Source: an uncultured Collinsella sp. (GTDB lineage: Bacteria; Actinomycetota; Coriobacteriia; Coriobacteriales; Coriobacteriaceae). From it: 35,681 nt of DNA. A program made the translations under genes and the position numbers. The notes beneath the pieces are model-generated. The model searched no databases and had not been told where the DNA came from. It saw nothing but the letters and a program-made list of their open reading frames with translations. The number at the start of each line of letters is the position of its first letter. Within the stretch, counting starts at the first letter, position 1. The stretch is from positions 1 through 35,681 of the forward strand of contig UQIN01000023.1 of assembly GCA_900541035.1 (NCBI GenBank), in the 5' to 3' direction. This document shows, one piece after another, positions 15,277 to 23,799 of this stretch.

Positions 15277-17727
15277 TTAGACCAGTCCAAAGTGCTCAAG
15301 CGCCTTGACGACGCCATCTTTGTCGACCGAGTCGGTGATGTAGTCGGCGCGCTTTTTGAGATAGTCCGGCGCATTGCCCATGGCGATACCGACATCGACG
15401 GCGTTCATCAGCGAGATGTCATTGCTGGCATCACCGATGCCATACACCGTTCCATGGTTGGGGTCGAGAGCGTCGAGTACGGACTGGATACCCTCGCGCT
15501 TGGTGCATTCGCGAGGCGAAATCTCGGTCACTTCGAGCTCGAGCTCGTTAAAGCAGAGCAGCGGCTCAAACGCTTGATCCTGAGCGATGCGGTTGGCAAG
15601 CGACGTGGACATTAAGATCTTGTAGGCACTGTAATGTTGCAGCTGCGTAATTGCATCGCCCACGGTGCGGGCGTATCCGGGGGCGTCGGGCGCATCGGCA
15701 CTCATGCGAACGACGCCATTGAGTCCCTCAAAACGAATCACTTCGTCCGATTGCTCAAGAATGGGAGCAAGGCGCTGCAGCATGCCGGGCGTCATCGCCA
15801 AATCGCGAATCACGTGTCCCTCAAGTTCGACATAGCCACCCGCGAGGCAGACGATGCCGGTCCAGGGCAGCTCGAGCAGCTTTGGATGGATGCAGCTCAG
15901 CGTGCGCCCTGTGCAGATAAACGCCATATTGCCCTTGGCGACAAAATCACGGATGGCTTGCGAGACCGCTTCATTGGGATAGGGGGAGAGGTCTCGCTCG
16001 CTCTCGGGAAGCTCTTGTGCCACTCGAGGGTCTTGCCAGGCGAGTGTTCCGTCGATATCGAAGAAGCAGATATCGCCGCGCTTATGGGCTGCGCTGGCGG
16101 CAGGGGAGGCCGAGGTGGTGGGCACAAATCCCGGCTCGAGGCCCATGATCTGGTCAAAATGCTCTTTAACGCGGGGAACGGAGATGCCGATAATCACCTG
16201 GGCGGTCTTGCCCGTAATGATGAGGCCCTTGGCGCCCACCGCGACAAACGACGCATTATCTGCAACGATGGAAGGGTCTGCGACCTCGACGCGCAGGCGC
16301 GTGGCGCAGTTGGTTGCGCCCACGATATTGCCAACGCCACCTAAAAGCTGAATTACCCGCTCAGCGAGGACGTGATCTTGATCGGATTGAATACTGACCT
16401 CGCCATTGGGAGATTGCTCTTTGACAAAGCCGCTTCCCGTTAAACGATCGATTGCCGCGCGATTGGAGGCATGATCCTCGCGGCCCGGCGTCTTAAGGTC
16501 ATAGACCAAGATGAGTGCTCGAAAACTAACAAAAAAGATGAGGCTAAAGGCAAGACCGATACCGAGCGCCAAAAGGTAGGAGCTGGCATGCATTCGCATG
16601 AGTGGGATGAAGTTGAAGGCCGTCATTTCCATGAGACCGCCCGAGAAGATGCCGACGATGCCAAAGAAGTTCATGGTCATGGCAAGGCAGGAGGATAGGA
16701 CGGCGTAGAGCAAAAAGAGTCCAGGATAGGTGAACATAAAGAGAAACTCGAGCGGCTCGGTGACACCGCAGACCACCGAGGCGACGATGGCGGGCAAAAG
16801 GATGACCTTAAGGCCGGCGCGGCGTTCGGGTTTGGCGGTGAAATAGAATGCTGCCGCGATGGCGGGAAGGCCAAAGAGCTTGCCCCAGCCGGTGGCGGTA
16901 AAACCTGCCCAGGGCGCAAGTTCATTTAAAGGGCGCGTGCTATGGGAGAGAATGGGGAGCAGGTTGGTCCACGTGGCGTAAATACCGTCGTGAATGACCA
17001 GATTGTCGTAATAGATGGGCATATAGAGCAGGTGGTGCAGCCCCATGGGCTCGAGTGCTCGCTCCAAAAACACAAAGATGCCCACGCCGAAGGGGCCGAC
17101 GCCCGCAAGTGCGTGGCGCAGCGTTTCGGTTACAGCGTATGCGAAGGGCACGATGGCGGCCGAGATGGCGGCAAGGGCAAACACGGCAAAAAAGCTGATG
17201 AGGTAGACCAGCGAGGAACCCGAGAAGGTGCCGAGCCAATCGGGAACCTTGGCATCGTAGAAGCGGTCATGGATGGCGACGACGGTTGCCGATACCGCCA
17301 GCGGGCCGATAATGCCGGTGTCGAGCGTCTTGATGCCGTCGATGACGGTGATACCGCTGGCGGGGGTCAAAGATGATGGGTACTTAAGCCCAAGGTTGTC
17401 TCCGCTCAGCTTAATGATCTCGCTCAAAAAGAAGCAATAGGCAAAATAGGCCACAAGCGCCTCGAGGCAGCAGCGTGCCGGTTGCTTTTGGGCAAGGCCG
17501 ATGGGCAGCGCTACGGCAAAAAGGAGTGGAAGGCGCTTAAAGACCGTCCACGAGCCGCGCTGAATGATAGTCCAGAAAACGTACCAGGGGGTTCCGTATA
17601 CGGCGAGGTCGCCGACGATATCCACGGTCGTTGCGAGGGCGGAGATGCCGACCATGAGGCCTGATATAGAAAACAGCATGGCGGGCGCGAACATGGCTCC
17701 GCCAAAACGTTGGATTTTCTGCAGCAT
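15277..17727 (-). CDS. sugar PTS EIICB fused to a HAD (Cof-type) phosphatase
   Basis: Residues 1-410 are an EIIC permease of the glucose/alpha-glucoside branch, with many membrane helices and the typical GVTEPLEFLF motif at 321-330. Residues 450-530 are an EIIB domain with phosphorylated Cys474 in NCATRLR. Residues 550-816 are a Cof-type HAD hydrolase with nucleophile motif FDIDGT (556-561), CTGRT (605-609), a Lys in TKREG (742-746) and GDASND (765-770). The permease would import and phosphorylate a sugar, and the fused phosphatase could remove the phosphate. No EIIA domain is present, so it must act in trans. The ATG at 17727 has GAAAGG upstream. The gene is divergent from a GntR regulator with shared operators. 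Confidence 0.9.
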   Translation of the reverse strand: MLQKIQRFGGAMFAPAMLFSISGLMVGISALATTVDIVGDLAVYGTPWYVFWTIIQRGSWTVFKRLPLLFAVALPIGLAQKQPARCCLEALVAYFAYCFFLSEIIKLSGDNLGLKYPSSLTPASGITVIDGIKTLDTGIIGPLAVSATVVAIHDRFYDAKVPDWLGTFSGSSLVYLISFFAVFALAAISAAIVPFAYAVTETLRHALAGVGPFGVGIFVFLERALEPMGLHHLLYMPIYYDNLVIHDGIYATWTNLLPILSHSTRPLNELAPWAGFTATGWGKLFGLPAIAAAFYFTAKPERRAGLKVILLPAIVASVVCGVTEPLEFLFMFTYPGLFLLYAVLSSCLAMTMNFFGIVGIFSGGLMEMTAFNFIPLMRMHASSYLLALGIGLAFSLIFFVSFRALILVYDLKTPGREDHASNRAAIDRLTGSGFVKEQSPNGEVSIQSDQDHVLAERVIQLLGGVGNIVGATNCATRLRVEVADPSIVADNASFVAVGAKGLIITGKTAQVIIGISVPRVKEHFDQIMGLEPGFVPTTSASPAASAAHKRGDICFFDIDGTLAWQDPRVAQELPESERDLSPYPNEAVSQAIRDFVAKGNMAFICTGRTLSCIHPKLLELPWTGIVCLAGGYVELEGHVIRDLAMTPGMLQRLAPILEQSDEVIRFEGLNGVVRMSADAPDAPGYARTVGDAITQLQHYSAYKILMSTSLANRIAQDQAFEPLLCFNELELEVTEISPRECTKREGIQSVLDALDPNHGTVYGIGDASNDISLMNAVDVGIAMGNAPDYLKKRADYITDSVDKDGVVKALEHFGLV

Positions 17728-17767
17728 AATATGCCTTTCGGATGCAACATGCTGTGCGAGCAAGAAC

Positions 17768-17775
17768 GTTTAAAC
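17768..17775. promoter_or_regulatory. GntR/HutC-type operator at the PTS promoter
   Basis: GTTTAAAC fits the HutC-subfamily operator pattern GTnTAnAC. On the minus strand a TACAAT -10 box lies at 17785-17790, so the site covers the first transcribed bases of the PTS gene, a good position for repression. Confidence 0.6.
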
Positions 17776-17850
17776 AATGAACTCATTGTAGAGGACTGGC
17801 TGCTTGCCGCATTGACGGTTTTGATTCGGTCCGATTTGGGTTTCGGGGGA

Positions 17851-17862
17851 ACCGTCGACGGT
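17851..17862. promoter_or_regulatory. 12-bp perfect palindrome in the PTS-gntR intergenic region
   Basis: ACCGTCGACGGT is fully palindromic. It has a different sequence from the GTTTAAAC sites and may bind another regulator. Confidence 0.35.
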
Positions 17863-17878
17863 AAATAATCCGTGCTTT

Positions 17879-17897
17879 ACCGATAATCGGTTTAAAC
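17879..17897. promoter_or_regulatory. overlapping palindromes upstream of gntR, including a GTTTAAAC operator
   Basis: ACCGATAATCGGT (17879-17891) is a perfect palindrome with a central A, and it overlaps GTTTAAAC (17890-17897) by two bases. An extended -10 (TGCTATCGT) follows near 17913. The GTTTAAAC site fits autoregulation of gntR. Confidence 0.5.
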
Positions 17898-17951
17898 AAC
17901 TTTAAGAAATGCTATCGTGCCTAGCCATACATATTCATTAGAGGTGAAATC

Positions 17952-18671
17952 ATGCCAAAAGCGATTTACGAAGGAATCTACCGCGAGATCCGTTCGCGCA
18001 TCATCAACGGGACCTATGCGTTTCAGGAGATGCTGCCAACCGAAGCCGAGCTGACCGCGGAGTTTGGCTGCACGCGCAATACCGTTCGACGCGCCTTGAG
18101 CATGCTGGCCGACCAGATGTTTGTGCAGCCTATACACGGCAAGGGCGTGCGCGTTATTTGGCTTAAGGGCGAAACCGATATGCTGGGCGCACTCGAAGAG
18201 GTTGAGTCGTTTGGCGAGTTCGCAAAACGCAACAATGCCGTCGCATCGACCGAGGTCAAGTCTTTTGAACATTTGATTTGCACTGAGCAACTCTCTCGTC
18301 GCCTGGGCTTTAAGGTGGGCGAGGAGCTGATTCGCGTCGTGCGTGTCCGAAGCCTCAACGGCAGCGCGCGCCAAGTGGACCACGGCTACTTTTTGGCGTC
18401 GATCGCCAAGGGCCTGACCCCCGAGATCGCGGCGGATTCTATCTACGGCTATCTGGAGCACAAGCGCGGCATCAAAGTGATGGCGAGCCGCCGTACGGTG
18501 AGTGTCGAGCTCGCCAACGATGAGGACTGCAGCTATCTTGACCTTGGCAAATACAACTGCGTTGCCGTCATGGAGAGCCAGTCGTACACCTCGGACGGCA
18601 TCTTGTTCGAGGTCACGCATGCCCGCACGCATCCCGAGATCTTCCACTACCGCGTCAACTCCAAGCGATAG
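17952..18671 (+). CDS. GntR-family transcriptional regulator, HutC/TreR subfamily
   Basis: The N-terminal 70 residues form a GntR winged helix, with LPTEAELTAEFGCTRNTVRR at about 28-47. Residues 90-235 form a UTRA effector-binding domain, which in TreR-like relatives senses sugar phosphates. The length of 239 residues is normal. AGAGGTG precedes the ATG. It is divergent from the PTS-HAD gene and lies upstream of the ABC importer. GTnTAnAC palindromes occur at its own promoter, the PTS promoter, the ABC promoter and the malQ promoter. I infer that it represses a local alpha-glucan regulon; the effector is unknown. Confidence 0.9.
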   Translation: MPKAIYEGIYREIRSRIINGTYAFQEMLPTEAELTAEFGCTRNTVRRALSMLADQMFVQPIHGKGVRVIWLKGETDMLGALEEVESFGEFAKRNNAVASTEVKSFEHLICTEQLSRRLGFKVGEELIRVVRVRSLNGSARQVDHGYFLASIAKGLTPEIAADSIYGYLEHKRGIKVMASRRTVSVELANDEDCSYLDLGKYNCVAVMESQSYTSDGILFEVTHARTHPEIFHYRVNSKR

Positions 18672-18709
18672 CCGGCTAGCTCGCAGCCTGACGAGACTCA
18701 TGCCCTCAA

Positions 18710-18764
18710 AGAGAAAACGCCCGGTCAAACCGACGATGCATCGGCTTGACCGGGCGTTTTCTCT
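18710..18764. terminator. intrinsic terminator after gntR
   Basis: A perfect 19-bp stem (18710-18728 with 18746-18764) holds a loop that can itself fold (CCGA/TCGG). The right arm contains a TTTT run and the left arm AAAA, so it could work on both strands. Confidence 0.75.
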
Positions 18765-18782
18765 GCATTCGATAACAAATAA

Positions 18783-18811
18783 TTGTTTATACAAAACTTG
18801 TCAAGTATCAA
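18783..18811 (+). promoter_or_regulatory. candidate promoter of the sugar ABC operon with GTTTATAC operator
   Basis: TTGTTT (18783-18788) and TATCAA (18806-18811) are 17 bp apart. GTTTATAC (18785-18792), an exact GTnTAnAC match, overlaps the -35 box. A weaker copy, GTTCAAAC, lies at 18860-18867. Confidence 0.5.
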
Positions 18812-18977
18812 GTTGAAATTACCGTTCACCGAAGTTTTTCTACCGCTCTAGTAATACTTGTTCAAACAACTAGCCAAATAGCGTATCGTACAAATCAGCA
18901 AAAGGGGCAAAGTCCCCGAGCCAATCTCCGAAGGCGGCGGCAAAGGGTGCCGCCACGGTGTGAAAGGGTGGATTGTA

Positions 18978-20294
18978 ATGAAGAACGAAATGAGCAGAAG
19001 GCAGTTCCTGGGCTTTGCTGGTTCCGCGGCTGCGGTGCTTGGTCTGGGTCTCGTGGGCTGCGGTGGTTCTGCCGGCTCCGGCTCCTCTGCTTCTGGTGAC
19101 GCTGCCGAGGTCTACTTCCTCCAATTCAAGCCCGAGGTCGACAAGGAGTGGAAGGAGATCGCCAAGGCCTATAAGAAGGAGAAGGGCGTCGAGGTCAAGA
19201 TCGTGACCGCCGCCTCCAACACTTACGAGGAGAAGCTCAAGTCCGAGATGTCCAAGAGCTCCGCTCCGACCCTGTTCCAGGTCAACGGCCCCACCGGTCT
19301 TAAGAACTGGAAGGATTACTGCGCCGACCTGTCCGATACCAAGCTCCGCGGTGAGCTCATTGACGACTCCCTGGCTCTGCAGTCCGATGGCAAGGATCTG
19401 GGTATCGACTGGGTCCAGGAGAGCTACGGCATCATCTACAACAAGCAGCTGCTCGAGAAGGCTGGCTACAAGGCCGAGGACATCAACTCCTTCGACAAGC
19501 TGAAGGCTTGTGCCGACGACATCCAGGCCCGCAAGGACGAGCTCGGCATTGAGGGCGCCTTCACTTCTGCTGGCATGGATGACTCCTCCAGCTGGCGCTA
19601 CACCACCCACCTCGCCAACCTCCCGCTCTACTACGAGTTCGAGAAGGAGCACAACCAGGAGGACGACGAGATCAAGGGCGAGTATCTCGACAACTTCAAG
19701 CAGATTTTCGACCTGTATATCACCGACTCCACCTGCGATCCTTCGCAGCTTGCTTCCAAGACTGGCGACGACGCCACCAACGAGTTCGCAACCGGCAAGG
19801 CCGTCTTCTATCAGAACGGCTCCTGGGCTTACGCTGACCTCACCAAGGCCGGCATGACCGACGATCAGATTGGCATGATGCCCATCTACATCGGTGTCGA
19901 CGGCGAGGAGAACCAGGGCCTGTGCTCCGGCGGCGAGAACTACTGGTGCGTCAGCTCCCAGGCTTCCGAGGATGCCCAGAAGGCCACCGAGGACTTCATG
20001 TATTGGTGCGTCACTTCTGACACCGCCACCAGCATCATCGCTGACAAGATGGGTCTGACCGCCCCGTTCAAGAGCGCCAAGGAAACCACCAACGTCTTCT
20101 CGCAGCAGGCCGTTGCCATGGCCAAGGACGGCAAGAAGACCGTCGCTTGGGACTTCGTTTACATCCCCTCTGAGGAGTGGAAGAAGAACCTCAAGCAGGC
20201 TCTGATTGCCTATGCTGCCGACAACAGCAAGTGGGACGGCGTCAAGAACGCCTTCGTCGATGGCTGGAAGACCGAGAAGGCTGCTTCCGAGTAA
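18978..20294 (+). CDS. carbohydrate ABC transporter solute-binding lipoprotein
   Basis: This is an extracytoplasmic sugar-binding protein (SBP family 1, maltose/maltodextrin-like) that delivers substrate to the permeases encoded next. The N-terminus has a Tat-type signal, SRRQFLGFAG, followed by a hydrophobic stretch and the lipobox LVGC, with lipidated Cys28. A Gly/Ser spacer follows. The mature domain carries conserved patches such as YGIIYNKQLLEKAGY. The protein has 438 residues. ATG 18978 is chosen over an upstream GTG at 18960 because AAAGGGTGG lies between them. Codon bias suggests high expression. The nearby glgP and malQ suggest maltodextrin as substrate, which is inference. Confidence 0.9.
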   Translation: MKNEMSRRQFLGFAGSAAAVLGLGLVGCGGSAGSGSSASGDAAEVYFLQFKPEVDKEWKEIAKAYKKEKGVEVKIVTAASNTYEEKLKSEMSKSSAPTLFQVNGPTGLKNWKDYCADLSDTKLRGELIDDSLALQSDGKDLGIDWVQESYGIIYNKQLLEKAGYKAEDINSFDKLKACADDIQARKDELGIEGAFTSAGMDDSSSWRYTTHLANLPLYYEFEKEHNQEDDEIKGEYLDNFKQIFDLYITDSTCDPSQLASKTGDDATNEFATGKAVFYQNGSWAYADLTKAGMTDDQIGMMPIYIGVDGEENQGLCSGGENYWCVSSQASEDAQKATEDFMYWCVTSDTATSIIADKMGLTAPFKSAKETTNVFSQQAVAMAKDGKKTVAWDFVYIPSEEWKKNLKQALIAYAADNSKWDGVKNAFVDGWKTEKAASE

Positions 20295-20325
20295 GCAGTT
20301 GCTGCCCAAGCTATCTGATTAGCGA

Positions 20326-20361
20326 CAGGGGGCGGGCAGACGTTGGTTTGCCCGCCCCCTG
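20326..20361 (+). repeat. intergenic mRNA hairpin between binding-protein and permease genes
   Basis: A perfect 13-bp GC-rich stem (20326-20338 with 20349-20361) lacks a following T-run. Such structures often protect the upstream message, giving more binding protein than permease. Confidence 0.6.
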
Positions 20362-20381
20362 CATATTGAAAGGACCCTTCT

Positions 20382-21236
20382 ATGGGCAAAGCACTCAAGC
20401 GCTGGTGGCCGCTCTTTATGCTGCCCACGTGTCTGGCGTTTATGATCGGGTTCGTGATCCCCTTTATCCAGGGTTTCTATCTCTCGTTCTGCCAGTTTAT
20501 TACCATCAACAACACGCACTTTGTCGGTATCGAGAACTACGTGCGCGCACTGTCCGATCCGCAGTTTGCCACGTCGTTCTTCTTTACCGTGGCGTTTGCC
20601 TTCCTGTCGACGGTGCTCATCAACGTGATCGCCCTCGCCATCGCGCAGGCGCTCACCCGCAAAGCGCTCAAGGGCACCAACATCTTCCGTACGATCTTCT
20701 TTATGCCTAACCTGATCGGCGGCATCGTGCTGGGCTACATCTGGCAGATTCTGATTAACTGCCTGCTCTCCAATGTGGGCGCCCAGCTCATCGCCCTTAA
20801 CTCTGCTGCTGGCTTCTGGGGCCTTATCATCCTGACCCTGTGGCAGCAGGTCGGCTACATGATGATCATCTACATCGCTGGTCTGCAGTCCATTCCGTCC
20901 GACTACATCGAGGCCGCCAAGGTCGACGGTGCCACGGCATGGCAGACGTTTTGGAAGGTTAAGATCCCTAACCTGATGCCGACCATCACTATCTGCCTGT
21001 TCCTGTCCATCACCAACGGCTTTAAGCTGTTCGACCAGAACCTCGCCCTTACCGGCGGCGCTCCCGCGCACTCCACCGAGATGCTCGCCCTGAACATCTA
21101 CAACACGTTCTATTCGCGTGCCGGTATCGCATGGCAGGGCATCGGTCAGGCCAAGGCGGTTATCTTCTGCATCCTGGTCGTAGCCATCTCCATGATTCAG
21201 CTTAAGGCCACGAGGTCCAAGGAGGTGCAGCAGTAA
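20382..21236 (+). CDS. carbohydrate ABC transporter permease 1 (MalF/UgpA type)
   Basis: One of two membrane subunits forming the sugar channel. The 284 residues contain about six hydrophobic helices and the ATPase-contact EAA loop, IEAAKVDGATAWQTFWKVKI, near residue 180. GAAAGGA precedes the ATG. The stop overlaps the start of the second permease by one base, so the two are translationally coupled. MalF-type subunits of this short form are typical of Gram-positive oligosaccharide importers. Confidence 0.93.
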   Translation: MGKALKRWWPLFMLPTCLAFMIGFVIPFIQGFYLSFCQFITINNTHFVGIENYVRALSDPQFATSFFFTVAFAFLSTVLINVIALAIAQALTRKALKGTNIFRTIFFMPNLIGGIVLGYIWQILINCLLSNVGAQLIALNSAAGFWGLIILTLWQQVGYMMIIYIAGLQSIPSDYIEAAKVDGATAWQTFWKVKIPNLMPTITICLFLSITNGFKLFDQNLALTGGAPAHSTEMLALNIYNTFYSRAGIAWQGIGQAKAVIFCILVVAISMIQLKATRSKEVQQ

Positions 21237-22075
21237 TGAAACGCGATAAGGTTATCAACCGCGCGCTCTCGATTTTCTTTACGATTCTGTCGCTCGCGTG
21301 GATCTACCCCGTGTTCATGATTGCGCTCAATTCCTTTAAAAAGGCAACTGCAATCAGCACCACCACGGCATTCGATCTGCTCACGCCCGAGACGTTCAAC
21401 GGCCTCGCAAACTACATGCATGCCCTTAACGAGCAGGGCTTTGCCTCGGCATTTATGTACTCGCTCATCATCACGGTCACGTCGGTCGTGCTGATTCTGG
21501 TGTGCTGCTCCATGTGTGCTTGGTACGTAGTGCGCGTCAACAGCAAGATCTCGAACTTCTTCTATTACCTGTTCGTGTTTTCGATGGTCGTACCGTTCCA
21601 GATGCTCATGTTCACGCTGTCCAATTTGGCGGACCGCATCGGCTTCAACACGCCGTTCAACATCTGCTTTATCTACCTCGGCTTTGGCGCGGGCCTGGCG
21701 GTCTTTATGTTCGCCGGCTTTGTAAAGAACATTCCGCTCGAGATCGAAGAGGCGGCCATGATCGACGGCTGCAACCCGGTCCAGGTGTTCTTTAAGATCG
21801 TCCTTCCCATCATGAAGCCCACCTATCTTTCGGTCGGCATCCTCGAGACCATGTGGGTCTGGAACGACTATCTTCTGCCCTACCTTACGCTCGACTCCAC
21901 CAAGTACAAGACCATTCCTATTTTGATCCAGTACTTCCGCGGCGGCTACGGCCACGTCGAGCTCGGCCCCATGATGGCCTGCATCATGATGGTCGTTATC
22001 CCCATCGTCATCATGTACATCCTCTGCCAGAAGTACATCATCGACGGCGTGGTGGCAGGTGCCGTCAAGGGTTGA
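21236..22075 (+). CDS. carbohydrate ABC transporter permease 2 (MalG/UgpE type)
   Basis: The partner permease has 279 residues with six predicted membrane helices and the EAA loop EIEEAAMIDGCNPVQVFFK near residue 175. GGAGGTG (21221-21227) lies inside the end of the preceding gene, and ATG shares one base with its stop codon. It is followed after 68 bp by the ATPase gene. Confidence 0.93.
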   Translation: MKRDKVINRALSIFFTILSLAWIYPVFMIALNSFKKATAISTTTAFDLLTPETFNGLANYMHALNEQGFASAFMYSLIITVTSVVLILVCCSMCAWYVVRVNSKISNFFYYLFVFSMVVPFQMLMFTLSNLADRIGFNTPFNICFIYLGFGAGLAVFMFAGFVKNIPLEIEEAAMIDGCNPVQVFFKIVLPIMKPTYLSVGILETMWVWNDYLLPYLTLDSTKYKTIPILIQYFRGGYGHVELGPMMACIMMVVIPIVIMYILCQKYIIDGVVAGAVKG

Positions 22076-22143
22076 TGCCGTAACTGTTTTGCAAGTTTCT
22101 GCGGCGCCCCTCAGCGTGGCGCCGCATATCGAAAGGTAGAGAC

Positions 22144-23343
<1,200 letters not shown>

Positions 23344-23411
23344 GCCCGGTGCATCCAGGCCCTCCCTTTGGGCGACTGCGGTATTGCCATCCTTTTGCCG
23401 CGGTCACATAT

Positions 23412-23455
23412 AAGGCTCCCCTCCCGTCCACTGGGCGAGAGGGGAGCCTTTCTTT
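23412..23455 (+). terminator. intrinsic terminator of the ABC operon
   Basis: AAGGCTCCCCTC (23412-23423) pairs with its complement at 23439-23450, followed by TCTTTG. The 456-bp stretch from 23344 to 23799 holds this terminator, the palindrome array and the glgP terminator, with no gene. Confidence 0.8.
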
Positions 23456-23482
23456 GTGTTGGGATTGTCTGACCGGTCGTTT

Positions 23483-23699
23483 GTCTCGATCTGTAACGGG
23501 TAGGGCCGATTTCGGACGTTAGATGTTACAGATCGAGACGGTTCCCTGAGCTAGCCATTTCATCTAAATCTGTAACACCAAAGGTGAATTTCAGCTGCTA
23601 GATGTTACAGATTGAGATAAACCCAAGGGGAGGGGCCGGTATGTCTCAATCTGTAACAGCTGGGGCCGTTTTTACCGAGTAGCTGTTACAGATCGAGAT
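23483..23699. repeat. array of three 57-bp palindromic units (GTTACAGAT repeats)
   Basis: Units lie at 23483-23539, 23562-23618 and 23643-23699. Each has 15-nt arms, of the type GTCTCGATCTGTAAC and its complement, and a loop of exactly 27 nt. Arms of unit 1 are perfect, while units 2 and 3 have one or two mismatches in the outer bases. The loops differ, but those of units 1 and 3 share GGGCCG followed by TTT. Gaps between units are 22 and 24 nt. It is not a CRISPR array, because the repeats alternate in orientation within each unit. It lies between two converging genes. Confidence 0.8.
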
Positions 23700-23738
23700 T
23701 CTTCGGTCGAGTCGGGTTGCAGGGTAACGTGCGGGCAC

Positions 23739-23769
23739 AAAAAACGGAGCCGTGTCGCCACGACTCCGT
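23739..23769 (-). terminator. intrinsic terminator of glgP
   Basis: On the minus strand ACGGAGTCGTG and CACGGCTCCGT form a stem with one G-T-type mismatch and a 4-nt loop, followed by TTTTTG. It lies 30 nt past the glgP stop. Confidence 0.85.
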
Positions 23770-23799
23770 TTCTCAAGAGGATGGGTAAGGGAAGTGAAA

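Noticed and set aside
23483..23699. CRISPR array
   Set aside because: The repeats alternate in orientation, forming palindromic units. Repeat length is about 15 nt, only three units exist, and no cas genes are present.
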